DNA of 64,000 nt from Apoda limacodes. Its lineage: Eukaryota > Arthropoda > Insecta > Lepidoptera > Limacodidae. Of this stretch, positions 1-9,791 are shown piece after piece. The notes below the pieces were generated by a model. It saw only the letters and a program-made list of their open reading frames with translations, searched no databases and was not told the DNA's origin. Made by a program: the position numbers and the translations under genes. The DNA is taken from contig OX291551.1 of assembly GCA_946406115.1 (NCBI GenBank), positions 14,632,001-14,696,000 on the forward strand, in the 5' to 3' direction. Numbering within the stretch: position 1 is the stretch's first letter; each line of letters opens with the position of its first letter.

Positions 1-1081
1 GATTAAGAATTAACGAGGTACCAATTTAAATAAGTCCAAATTTTATAGTTTTATGAGATATTGCACTTAACTTAACTAACTAAAAAACTATAAAATTTCA
101 GGGTTTATTAAAAAGCATGGTCATACTAAAATAGTAGCAGTAGCAGTGGGCGTATATAAGTAAACCGCGGATTAAGATAATGCCAGTAAACAAGCACGGG
201 TAGGTAGACTTGTTTCACGCTCGTTCTAGGCATTTGCTTATGTTACCTACCAGTGCTCAAATAGTTTAGTGCTATGAGCTAGATGGCATGGACAGATTAT
301 TTGTGTTTACAATAACCTTTTGAAGCATATTTGTAATGTTACCGCTACCAATCGTTTAGTTTATTATACGGTAAAAATATTTTTATGATTTTTACGTTAT
401 TTTTTGTTTTTTCGGTATGAGATTTTAAGGATAACATATTAAAAAAAATAAAAACGTACTTGTTTTAAAGGAACTTAAAAGCTTTTTTGTAATAGATCAT
501 GAGAGTGTGATGTCACAACATGGCGATGTTTGACATTTGGGTAAAAAACGTAAAAAAATGATCTCCAATCGTACAAGAAACTTGTTTGTTTCTACCCAAA
601 ACAGAGACTAAAGTAAGTATAGAAATGTCAAATCCGCCCAGTTGTGACATTACTACTTTTGACGTGACAACGTCTTATAAATTGGTTTGCCGGGTGACAC
701 TTCAAGAAACTGCGTTACGCTCCGCTCACGTTATGCGCTCACAATGAGAGCGAGTGAGAGGCACGCGCCCGCCTAAGAGCGAGAGAGACAGACATAAAAT
801 CATTGTCACGTAAAACTTTCGCCCGTATACCGACTTTACAGGCAACCAGTTTTTACGGTATATTCTCCGCTGTAATTTTAAAGAACCTTCATTTAAAACT
901 GTGTTAAACATGTCAAGGTCATATACCTATGGATATTTTAAAGATATTTACGTACAATTACATACGCAGGTACTAGAAATATATTTACTTAATTAGTTAC
1001 CAAATTCAGCTCACTCATTGTAACAATCTAAAATTTAATAGTCCGCGCCGCGAACAACATTCAAAATTTGCATGCAATCGC
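1..1081. other. Left flank of the duplication, no gene seen
   Basis: This is single-copy AT-rich sequence to the left of the 6.6-kb direct repeat. No supported coding region is present; a 61-codon minus-strand ORF at 726-911 has no recognisable features. The stretch at about 480-920 is GC-richer, with 'gagagcgagtgagagg'-type runs, and resembles dispersed lepidopteran repeat sequence, but I could not define its ends. The flank ends in 'caatcgc', immediately before the repeat begins with 'tagtaggta'. Confidence 0.5.
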
Positions 1082-2152
1082 TAGTAGGTATATTACAACA
1101 TCGTTCACTCCATTAGCTACCAAACTGAATTGAACTGTTAAACTTGAAATTTTATACAGGTCAGTGTAGATTCGAGGGATCATTGTCTAATGGTTAGGTA
1201 TCAATAAAGTTGTAAAGAGGCCGTCACTCTGAGCTGAGAGATTGACAGACAATCGGGGTCACGTTGGTAATAGGAAATAGTTTATTCGGGATTCAGGCAA
1301 TATATAAACAAACTTCTTTTATTTTGTACGTGATGTTTGCCGAAACGAATGTATCGAAATGAAATATTCGGAACAGAATTGGTATTGGTCAGTTAAACAC
1401 AACAATAGTAGTGTGTTTACTTTAGCTGTTAAATTTAAAAAGAAAACCTGACACAGGATTTAAATGCAAGGTTTGTTTATAGTATTTTTTTTACCGTAAA
1501 AATATATTACAAAATTTGTCGAATCAGGAAAGACAATGAAGTAAGGCTTACAAATCCTAAAATTTGTACACATCTGCTTCTAAATCAATTATTAATTTGT
1601 AAAAAACTATATTACCGTAATAATTAGTTAATTTTTCAGTTTTAGGTTTTTTATTTACGTCTCATTAGTAATTTATAAAGCTTTTGAATTTCTTGCTTAA
1701 AATTTTTTTTTTTGCTAAAAATTTAAAGTTACAAGCGAACGGTAAAAACTAGAAAGCTTAAATAATGTTGGCATTTTCACTGTCAAGTTTATATTTAATA
1801 CAATGGTAGGCAAATGATTACAAGGTACAAGTTTATAAAGACAAGCGATTTTTAATCAAGGTAGAAATTTATTAATATTGGTTATATTATAAGCTGAATA
1901 CTTTTAAAAATGTGATGTTTTTTACAAAAAAAATGTTATTTTTTTGTTCACAGGTATGTGGTAAATCAACATTTTTATATGCATCAATAGTGTAATGTAA
2001 GTATGTATGTATATGACGATACATAATTGATTATAGTAAGTGCCGTAGATGGTTTTTCACACAAAATTCATATGCCATAATCTTCAAAGCTCAGTTAATT
2101 GTACACTTTGTATTTCAATTTAAAAAAAAAACAAAAAATTAGGTGCCCGCGG

Positions 2153-2283
2153 TTTTTGGTTTCATGAGATACTGATAGGCCATTATTTTTTATATTTTTT
2201 GAAGCTGTACTATACGAGAAATTCCGGCACCTTTGCAAAAAAAAAAAAAATCATGGTTTACCACAATATCATGAAACCAAAAA
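2153..2283. repeat. Inverted repeat upstream of the mini-gene
   Basis: TTTTTGGTTTCATGA (2153-2167) is perfectly inverted as TCATGAAACCAAAAA (2269-2283) around about 100 bp of AT-rich spacer. It could be a small foldback element or a regulatory hairpin; it lies 90-220 bp upstream of the TATA-like site. It is repeated at 10863-10993. Confidence 0.6.
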
Positions 2284-2374
2284 TGGCGAGCTCATAAATT
2301 TTTGTTCGTTTTTTTGAAACCAAAATGTTAAGTAAAATTTTGGGAAATTCGGTGGTTATGGCAAAATTCATATG

Positions 2375-2382
2375 TATATATG
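2375..2382 (+). promoter_or_regulatory. TATA-like box upstream of the mini-gene
   Basis: TATATATG lies about 61-68 bp before the candidate ATG at 2443, leaving room for a 5' leader of roughly 30-40 bases. It is one of many AT-rich motifs in this region, so the call depends on the gene model. It recurs at 11085-11092. Confidence 0.25.
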
Positions 2383-2442
2383 TTTGTAAACAATCTGCGG
2401 CGTTTACCTTTAAGCTATTATTTCAAGTGATTAATTTTGTAA

Positions 2443-2947
2443 ATGGCTACAGTGTTAATTATATTGGTCAGTAGTTGTCTTCTTCTAACGCTGTTGATGC
2501 ACAGAGCTGAGTGTAATCCTCTTTCACAAAGCCTGAATCTGAGTCGTTGGAAACCAGCGATTTCCCCCTACCTTGACCACTATTATTTTGTGGGTTGTTG
2601 CATTCCTATGATATCCTTATTGATATCCTTATCAAACCATGAAAACCACATCCAAATGTGCGTATAAATTTTTGATGATATTTACATTTTTTGGTTAATA
2701 TCGTTAACATAGATCATACACACCATTTTTAGCTTAGTTTTTTTTACCAAAATACGTGAGAAGTCGAAGAAAATACGTATACGTACATGTGTGCCTTCTG
2801 ACTTTCAATGATTTTTGTATCTATGGATATAATTATATAACTACCTATACAGTCGACCGAAACGACCCTGGGACGAATACCTGGTATAGTAATCATGGTA
2901 ATTATTTCGGGTACAATTTTGGATACTATTATATTGCAAGCAGGTAG
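2443..2947 (+). CDS. Putative small secreted peptide, two exons (copy A)
   Basis: I do not recognise this gene. Exon 1 (2443-2512) starts at ATG and encodes a textbook signal-peptide-like stretch: MATVLIILVSSCLLLTLLMH, then RAE. A donor-like GTAATC follows at 2513. A pyrimidine-containing acceptor ends at 2852 ('ctacctatacag'), and exon 2 (2853-2947) encodes DRNDPGTNTWYSN followed by a Tyr/Asn/Gly-rich end to a TAG stop. Both junctions are phase 1 (T|TC gives Phe), so the joined product is 54 residues with a mature part of about 30. A TATA-like site lies about 65 bp upstream of the ATG, and AATAAA-like signals follow at about 3058. Unspliced, exon 1 alone reads through to a 74-residue ORF (to 2667). 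It could be a peptide hormone, antimicrobial or structural peptide, or chance. The duplicate at 11153-11657 is identical. Confidence 0.42.
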
Positions 2948-3007
2948 AGAGCGAGCAGTTGTGAAGCGTCAGTGATTGTAAAACTGTATAAATGTATGTT
3001 GGTAAAA

Positions 3008-3145
3008 TTTAAGATGCAAGTTTTTGTTACCTTTATGAAGAATTTTTATATTATAAAATAATAAAAAAAACAGTGTTTAAGATGCAAGGTTTTTGTTACC
3101 TTTATGAAGATTTTTATATTATAAAATAATAAAAAAAAAACAGTG
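3008..3145 (+). repeat. Tandem duplication carrying poly(A)-type signals
   Basis: Two adjacent units (3008-3075 and 3076-3145) both read 'tttaagatgcaag...' to 'aataaaaa...cagtg', differing by a few indels. Each contains an AATAAA-like sequence followed by an A-run. The pair lies 60-200 bp downstream of the mini-gene stop, so it could be a doubled 3' end or polyadenylation region. It is repeated at 11718-11855. Confidence 0.75.
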
Positions 3146-3348
3146 ACAATTATTTTAAAACCTATGCATTTTTTGAAACTTAAAAAAAAATCGTTGTAAT
3201 ACAAACTTTCTAATGTTAATAAATTTATTTTGATTTTTTTAAATTTAGACAGCTTTAGTAGAACACCTATTATCTAAGCCAATCTTGCAAGTACTAGAAA
3301 AAAATAATTGATATGGTATCTATTAGTAATTTTCAGTAAATATAAATT

Positions 3349-3786
3349 AACTAGCTTTTGTCAGCGGCTAGGCCCGCCCTAAATTTGGTTATCGCCGTTG
3401 GATTCTTACGGCAACTCCTCAATTATAGAAAAAAAACCCACTCACACTTAACGTATTCTCTCTCTTTTTCTCTCCCTCTCTCTCACTCTCTCTCTCTCTC
3501 TTTCTATCTCAAAAATAATGAACTACTTACCTAATCAACTACTAAAAACTATTAAGTAATGGATTAATAAATGGATTGACCTCGCGATCTTGATGCTCCA
3601 TACAAATTTTGAACCCCCGTTCAAGGAGTTTTGGAAAACCATTTCTTACCTCACGCCTACATCATAATAGATATATGTATGCCAAATTTCAGCTCTATCC
3701 GTCCAGCAGTTGGAGCTGTGCGTTAATTGAGATTGACTGACTGACTGTTAGTCAGTCAGGGTTCCCTTTTATATATACAGAGGATA
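3349..3786 (+). repeat. Degenerate lepidopteran retroelement or Helitron-like relic
   Basis: It begins 'aactagcttttgtcagcgg' and ends with a 'gactgactgactg' run, 'ggttcccttttatatata'. Both ends resemble a very common lepidopteran dispersed repeat. It contains a (TC)n tract at 3457-3510 and the phrase 'atgccaaatttcagctctatccgtc', seen in related copies elsewhere in this window. No ORF survives. The copy B equivalent is 12059-12496. Confidence 0.55.
3457..3510 (+). repeat. (TC)n microsatellite
   Basis: A pyrimidine tract of about 54 bp, mostly TC dinucleotides with T-run and C interruptions. The length and interruptions are identical in copy B (12167-12220), which argues for a very recent duplication or an assembly duplicate. 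Confidence 0.9.
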
Positions 3787-3890
3787 AAACATTTTATAAG
3801 TAGTAATATGTGCTTTATAAACAATGCTACTACAAAATATTTGAGAACCACTGCTACAATTGCAGGTACAGGCAGGGACACTGTCTGGCG

Positions 3891-3908
3891 CCAGACAGAC
3901 ACATTTTT
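3891..3908. repeat. 18-bp GC-rich perfect palindrome
   Basis: CTGTCTGGCGCCAGACAG is perfectly self-complementary and sits in AT-rich DNA. It is also present at 12601-12618. No known binding site is recognised. Confidence 0.8.
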
Positions 3909-4927
3909 TCGTGGACCATCCCTATCATTTGACAATATACCTTTGTCGGGTTTTGTTTGACTGTAGTTTCACATCAATAGAATTATGCTATGATATATTT
4001 TAGAAAAATGATATTCGAATGAATTTTATTTCTAAAAAAGATAACCTTGTCGCAATATAATAAACAAATGTGTATCGTACACGCATCAACTTAGGGTTCC
4101 GTAGAATTCTAAAAAAAAATTGGACAGATTTCTTTAAAACAATTTTCTTGAGAATTAAAATACTTTTAATTGTTTAAAGTTCTTTAATTGAAATTTATTC
4201 CAGATTTGTAGAAATTATAGTTAAAAAGGTCAAAGGTGAAATCACCTACCGTGAATTACGTTTAGAAGGCTGCTTCTAATTCAAAAACTCTAAGCCATAT
4301 GCCGTCACTCTAGAGTGATTGAATTCGATTCAACTTTGGAAGCTAATAACTCTTGAGGGCAAAAGTTACATTACTGGAGAACTACGCTACATATATTTAA
4401 TGTGATCATTTAAAATTAGCCTTGTGTACAGCAGCACTAGCTGTGGGCTGTGTGATTATATGATTATTCGTTAGTCAGTGAGACACTTTGCTCTTTTTTG
4501 CTCACTTTGCTTACACACAGATATTATACATACAGATTGCATTTTAAGTTTACAAAGTTACTAACACGTAAATATATAACTACCTTTTAATTATAAAACC
4601 TTGCAGCAATTAACGTACCTACTGCAAAACGTAATTAAATTATACTGTAAGCAAATAAACGCAAAAAGATAGCTTAAACCTTTTGCGAAAAACTACAGGA
4701 TAAGTGGCTGTAAAACAACATAAAACTCAACTGTTATAAAATAAGTACAATTTATAATGTTGACTTTGTAGATAGGGATTTATTGGTGTATAATGATCAA
4801 CTGGGTCAAAGGAACCGCACATTAAGCATTGTAAAGGAATAAAGTGAACTTCTTAAATTATGATTATTAGTCAATTAACAAAAGTAACTGGAATATATTT
4901 AGGTACAGTAAAATGTAGATATATATT

Positions 4928-5325
4928 ACTAGCCTATTCCTGTGACTTCGACCGCGAAGACTTACAAAAAAAGAGAGCTTTTAACTGTTTATGGTTTCAC
5001 CTAGAAAAATATCGGAATTGCCTGCTATGATCCCTAGGGGATAATTTTTCAAAATCAGTGAAACACGTCAATCTTAATTTTCAACCAAAAGGCCAAATAC
5101 TGCTTTTTATGTATTTAGCTTCGAAATTTATATATTTTCATTCAAACATCCAAACCCCACTTTACTCCTTTAGGGGATGAATATTGTACCCTTTTTTTAG
5201 TGGAGCCCTACGTCAAGTAAGGAACCCACATGCCAAATTTCAAGTTTCTAGACCCAGTGTTTTGGGTAGTTAGTTGATATGTCATTGTATTCATCGGTCA
5301 GTTCCTTAATTTATATGTATACAGA
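4928..5325 (+). repeat. Degenerate dispersed repeat related to the 'actagc...' family
   Basis: It starts 'actagcctattcctgtgact', holds 'tttaggggatga' and 'catgccaaatttcaagtttctagacc', and ends 'ttatatgtatacagatgaa'. The order of motifs matches the relics at 3349 and 49783. The copy B equivalent is 13638-14035. Confidence 0.5.
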
Positions 5326-7681
5326 TGAATGGAAAAGGTCATAAAATGAAATTATATCAAGGTATCAGATAATATTTGACACTAAGTCAATAGCAAAATA
5401 GTTAAATAAGTACACTTTTCTCTTACACAAAAATTTTATTTTGAAATACTGTAAATATTGTATTTACAAAGTATACTTTACTTTACTTTACTTTTTTTCC
5501 AAGAAGTAATCTGGGTTTATTCTCAATCTCAACACACACGGAACACAAAACTCTACTTGGCTATTAAAAAAAAAAAATCTTGACCGTTCTATAAAAGTCA
5601 TTAACTCTGAGTGAAGATAATTGATGAAGCTCACAGATTACTACCTTAGTCTTCTACTTTTATTGTCAAGTAAAACTGGACTTTATGTTTCTAATTTTAT
5701 GGTATAATTTAAAACAGAGGCGGTACGGAAGAGCATGATAAAAGTTTGTACGGAGATGGGCGTAGGGCCAGACGCAGAGTAGAATAAAGTTTTTTTGTAG
5801 TAGTTATGAGCGTAGATGCTTCATTTGGTATTATTATAAAATCGTCAAGTCTGGCCCCATTTTTGTTTTCGTTGTGTGTGACGAATGATGTTTTGAGGCT
5901 TACACTCGTAGGTGTGTGAGGCTATATTTTATGTTATTTTTTTTGTTTAGAATTTGGATGCGTAAGCGTAGTTATGAATCTGTTCCATTATATTTATATT
6001 AGAAATTTCTCTTTGGATGTGTGTAGTATATTGTGTTTCAAGGGTGGTAGGGCGAAAATCAGCAACTATTGGCCGAAGGCCGATAATGAATCGAGTTTGT
6101 GATTTCTGTATCGCTCTTTAAACACAAGTTTTGGCTGAAGTTTAATCTTGTAATTGCTCGCTAGGCGCGTAGTTCATATCTTGAACCACAGATGGCACTT
6201 ACTTGATAGAATAGACATTACGTAGAGCGCACGCGGTACGTTCATATGTCATTTTCACCGGTGGGTTCTATAAACTCCCTCTTTACCTCGAGGAAAGTAA
6301 AATTTCAAAAAAAAAAACCCGTGGGAGTTATTAAGGTCTAAGCACCCGTTTTGCCTGACTAATACATTAATGTAGTCTAGTAATGACACTTGTTTGGAGA
6401 AAGTGTGATAAAATACTAATTTGACCAATTATTAACCGAATTTGATAATTGTCAATAATATACGAGTGTTTTTTTTTATAGTTAATAAGATGGCATCAAG
6501 ACCGTTGTAAAACCGAAAACTTTATGAATTTTACTACCGTATAATTTTTTAATATTTTTATCAATTTTTATTCTTATTTCACAATGTACAATGTCAGTCG
6601 AATCTTATATGAAATATCACAAATCTTTCTAATCCGTGTTATTAACTATTAACTGTTATAAGTAAGCCACGTTTAGAACGAATAAAAAAAAATCAATTTA
6701 TAGAACGAATAAAAAAATAATCAAACTACAACATCATCTTTTTTCAATTTCGCGCACTTTAAAAATGACGGTCAAAAATACGTTGTTATTTTTTGTGACG
6801 TTTTGCTGTGTGTTCTGCCGTCATGGTTTATATTCACTTTTGTACCTGTTCGAGTCGTTTTTATTGTATCGAAAAATTCAACGAACAAAATTTGGACCCG
6901 CAGGCACTTTTCTGTAGACACCTAGGAATGTACTGTCGTCAGCAAAAGCTCTGGACAAAATTGAAGTTTAGAACTTAGAAATTGAATATTTTATTGGATT
7001 GGTGCTTGGAAAGCTGTTGGTTTTAAATTAATTAAATAAGTTTTTGTAAACATACATATTATTGGTATATTTTTGATATCAATATTGATTTTATATTAAA
7101 TTAATAGATCTATCTACATATAATATGTAAATAAAACAATCATAATATTTTGTCTATTTGTTCATTGTATTATCTGAGGCATAACTAATATTCATTCACT
7201 CAGAGAAAAGTTTTACATGTACAGATTAACATTAAAGATGTAGGTTTTCAATCTTTATAAAATGTAAACATAAAGACATATGTAATCGAAGACACTACTA
7301 AACCACATACTACATGAATATCATTGGATGATTCATTTAAATATTATTATACATTATAGTTTTTGTTTATGCTGACCGTACTATAACTATTATTTTGAAA
7401 CGTGTTAATGCGCGGGCCCTTAGGACAAAGGGTAGAATTTTTTACCATAGGGGGTACGCTGTGTTGCCCATCTTTTATGCATTTATGATGTCCGGTTGTA
7501 AAACAGATATAACCCATTATTGTGGGGAAATATTTTGTGAGGTTTTCGTGTAATGTGGTAGCACTGGGCGATGGAGAGAATTTTATGACTACTAAGTGAT
7601 GGCTTTTTTGAAAGTATTTTTATTTTTTTTTTAAATATCAGAGTTCCGTAGCCAAATACCAAAAAAGTAATCCTTATGAAA
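5326..7681. other. Remainder of repeat unit A, no gene seen
   Basis: AT-rich DNA with a short (CTTTA)n run at 5475-5494 and slightly GC-richer patches near 5700-5780 and 6150-6260. A 69-codon minus-strand ORF at 7483-7692 crosses into the transposon end and is not credible as a gene. The same content recurs at 14036-16391. Confidence 0.4.
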
Positions 7682-7708
7682 ACTCTATCCACCGAAACGA
7701 GTTAATAG
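7682..7708 (+). repeat. Left terminal inverted repeat of the transposon
   Basis: The 27 bases start ACTCTATCCACCGAAACGAG and match the reverse complement of 9764-9790 perfectly. The match stops at 7709, where the left arm reads 'agcattg' and the right arm 'gggaaaa'. This is the presumed transposase binding and cleavage end. Confidence 0.95.
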
Positions 7709-7952
7709 AGCATTGTCTCTGTCGCACAATCCCTTACAAAAGATAAGGACACAAAAAGGTGAGTGGGCGTCAACTATACTGATAAAAAGTTAAGGTGTGT
7801 TCATATGCGATGATTTTGTGCGCTCAATAGTAAGCACTAAAACCACTTAAGTATTTTGTATTGAACTTAGAGAAAGAAAGAAAAATATTAAGACAATGTT
7901 TTAAAATAAAATTATGTATATTTAAATAGTTTAACATATACAATTAATTAAA
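7709..7952 (-). other. Transposon 3' subterminal region
   Basis: This AT-rich non-coding segment lies between the transposase stop and the left inverted repeat. I saw no further ORF and no clear AATAAA in the minus orientation. It contains 'gtgagtgggcgtcaac' and A-rich runs of no clear role. Confidence 0.5.
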
Positions 7953-9521
7953 TTATTCCGACGTATCACTACTGTCGCTGTCACTTCCCACGTTTATTAT
8001 GAATGTTTCGGTCATTGTTTCCACATTTCTGTCCATGGCATTCATTTTCGGTTCTACTATCTCTTCGACATGTTTTATGCATTTTTTCCATTTTGCAGCG
8101 TCAATATTTTGAATTGAGTTGTTTAATAACATTTTTAATTCTGCCATCTTGTATGTTTTGTTGCGGGATGCGACATGTCCTTTAACTTGAGCCCAGATCA
8201 ACTCTATCGGATTTAATTCGCAGTGATACGGCGGAAGTCGTACCACAGTTTTATTTTTAGCTTTCGCCATTTCGTCTACGACACGCGCCTCGTACTGCTC
8301 CTTATGATTTTTTACGATATTCAGTAGCTCTCGTTTTAATAAATCATCCTGAAAGGGGATTTGTTTTTCTTTCAACCAATTAATTATCTCTTGTTTTTTA
8401 TTTTTTTCAGTCGGAATTTGCTCTACTTTTCTTGAGTGGTACGAAGCGTTGTCCATTACAATAATACAATTATCATGTAACTTTTCAAGAATATTTTTGA
8501 ACCAATTCTCAAACACTTCGGCATTCATATCTTGATGGTAATCTCCTTGCTTTTTTGACTCGAACACGTGTAAGCCCCCTTCTACAAATCCATCATCACT
8601 TCCAATATGAGTAATTATTAACCTTTTTCCTTTTCCTGGAACAATAAAAAATTGTATTGAATGATCTGATACAAAGTTAACGCTCACACAGTTTAAGATA
8701 ACATAACAAACAATAAGTGCCGCCAATTAAGGATCGCTCAGGTACATTCAAACCTTTTCAAAGAATTGCATTAATGACAAAGACAGTTTTAACAATGGAA
8801 TTATGTTAAAGAACTTACCGGAAGGATTTTTTAATCCAGTTGTCAGGCCATCAAGGAATGCGTCGCGTTTATTTTTCACATTTGTATCAGTCCATACGTT
8901 TGTAGTAGTATGGCCTTCATTGAGCCAAGTCTCATCCAAATAATATATTTTTTTCTTTTCTTCTCTTGCCATTTTCATTGTCCGCAAATAATTCCTCCGC
9001 CAAAAAAATATGTCGTCACGATCAATCAATAAGCTGTTCCTGCATCTTTTAATGTACCTAAATCCAATCATTTTAAGGATTTTATGAAGTGTTGATCTTT
9101 TGAATGTCCCCAAAGTACCATCTTCATTTATTGAATTCATTATTTTGTCCAATGTCGGTATCTCATTTCGGGAAAATAAATCGTGAACTTTTCTTCTTAT
9201 AGCACATTTAGTTAAGTCGTCGATTGTGTCTACAATGAAAGTACGTTTTCTTGTTTTTTTGGGTGAATTTAAAACATTTTTAGTTTCTTTCTCTTTCAGA
9301 ATTCTATAGATGGACATCCAATGAACACCCATAGATGATGCAACAGCTTTCATGACGTCATTGTTTGAAGGGGATTCCATGGAACTCCTCATAGATTGAT
9401 ACATGTTCCATATCATTGTTTTTTCAGTCGAGGAAAAGGCTCGTCGTCGCCTTTTTTCCACAGAGTTACCTCCATGTAAACTGTCGGCCATCTCACTTAG
9501 GCAAATCGACAGTAAACTCAA
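7953..9521 (-). CDS. DD82E transposase (IS630-Tc1-mariner group), two exons
   Basis: This is the transposase that should cut and join the ends of its own element in the nucleus. Exon 1 runs 9521-8819 and exon 2 runs 8635-7953. The intron (8818-8636, 183 bp) has donor G|GTAAGTT and acceptor TTGTTCCAG|GA, both phase 1, and joining restores ..NPSG-KGKRLII.. in frame. The product is 461 residues from the first Met, or 451 from the Met at residue 11 (codon at 9491-9489), which I think is the likelier start. The N-terminus (about 25-165) is basic and helix-turn-helix-like. Catalytic residues are D196 (YYLDETW), D296 (VMDNASYH) and E379 (NPIELIW), with 82 residues between D296 and E379. The tail is acidic (GSDSDSSDTSE). 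Unspliced, it looks like two ORFs that stop short; I judge it intact, not frameshifted. Splicing is inferred from sequence only. Confidence 0.88.
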
Positions 9522-9763
9522 AAAGTCCGTTATACAAGCGCCAAGTCTTTAGGAATGCAATCAATCACAAAGCCGGGTCACACGTAACAAAATTATCCAG
9601 AGTCCAAATAACAAGCCGAGTCAAAAAATAAAATAATAGATTGCACTAGCACAGTGAGCACGTCTGAACAGTACGAGTCGCACGAACAAACTAAAAAAAC
9701 TCGCGCTGTGAACACAGCCTTAACGTCATTGTTCGACCAATCACATGCCAGTTCATTTTTCCC
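9522..9763 (-). promoter_or_regulatory. Transposon 5' subterminal region, presumed promoter
   Basis: This segment of about 240 bp lies between the right inverted repeat and the transposase start and must hold any transposase promoter. I see no strong TATA box in a convincing place. A plus-strand ORF at 9416-9631 is a shadow of the transposase 5' end. Confidence 0.35.
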
Positions 9764-9790
9764 CTATTAACTCGTTTCGGTGGATAGAGT
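9764..9790 (-). repeat. Right terminal inverted repeat of the transposon
   Basis: This is the perfect inverted copy of 7682-7708, ending 'ttcggtggatagagt'. The next bases are 'atagtaggta', where 'tagtaggta' is the first sequence of repeat copy B. The TA at 9792-9793 corresponds to the TA at 1082-1083 of the single-copy left boundary, so this end looks like a normal insertion into that TA. Confidence 0.95.
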
Positions 9791-9791
9791 A

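Larger units (their letters stand above)
1082..7682 (+). repeat. 6.6-kb direct repeat, copy A
   Basis: This 6,601-bp block recurs in the same orientation at 9792-16392, at a constant offset of 8,710. Every line compared by eye was identical, including poly-A/T run lengths, the (TC)n microsatellite and internal hairpins. The left edge is sharp: 1081 is c in copy A and a at the matching place before copy B. The right edge is also sharp: the copies diverge at 7683 (c) versus 16393 (t). The block holds one candidate small secreted-peptide gene and several transposon relics. Copy A ends directly at the left terminus of the transposon. Confidence 0.97.
7682..9790 (-). mobile_element. Sailor-like (DD82E) IS630-Tc1-mariner transposon
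   Basis: The element is about 2.1 kb with perfect 27-bp terminal inverted repeats (7682-7708 and 9764-9790, starting ACTCTATCCACCGAAACGAG). It carries one transposase gene on the minus strand that seems complete after splicing. Terminal repeats, coding frame and catalytic residues all look intact, so it may be autonomous and young. The right end is followed by TA, as expected for this superfamily, but the left end is preceded by AA, so no clean TA duplication is visible. If the true terminus is TACTCT...AGAGTA, the element spans 7681-9791 and its first base has changed. It lies exactly between the two copies of a direct repeat. The family name is from memory of DD82E spacing. Confidence 0.85.

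Noticed and set aside
2756..2947. A separate 63-codon protein beginning at a GTG
   Set aside because: There is no ATG at its start; only its last 30 codons look meaningful, as exon 2 of the mini-gene.
3457..3510. A CRISPR-like or satellite array
   Set aside because: It is a simple (TC)n tract with no spacers; no CRISPR array was seen anywhere in the window.
8003..8185. Plus-strand ORF of 60 codons
   Set aside because: It lies opposite the transposase coding strand and has no features of its own.
8748..9521. Transposase broken by a frameshift into two ORFs
   Set aside because: Consensus donor and acceptor sites of matching phase rejoin the two parts at a sensible place, so an intron explains the interruption better.
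7682..9790. A piggyBac or hAT element
   Set aside because: There is no TTAA or 8-bp target duplication, and the DD82E motifs (LDETW, MDNASYH, NPIELIW) are of IS630-Tc1-mariner type.
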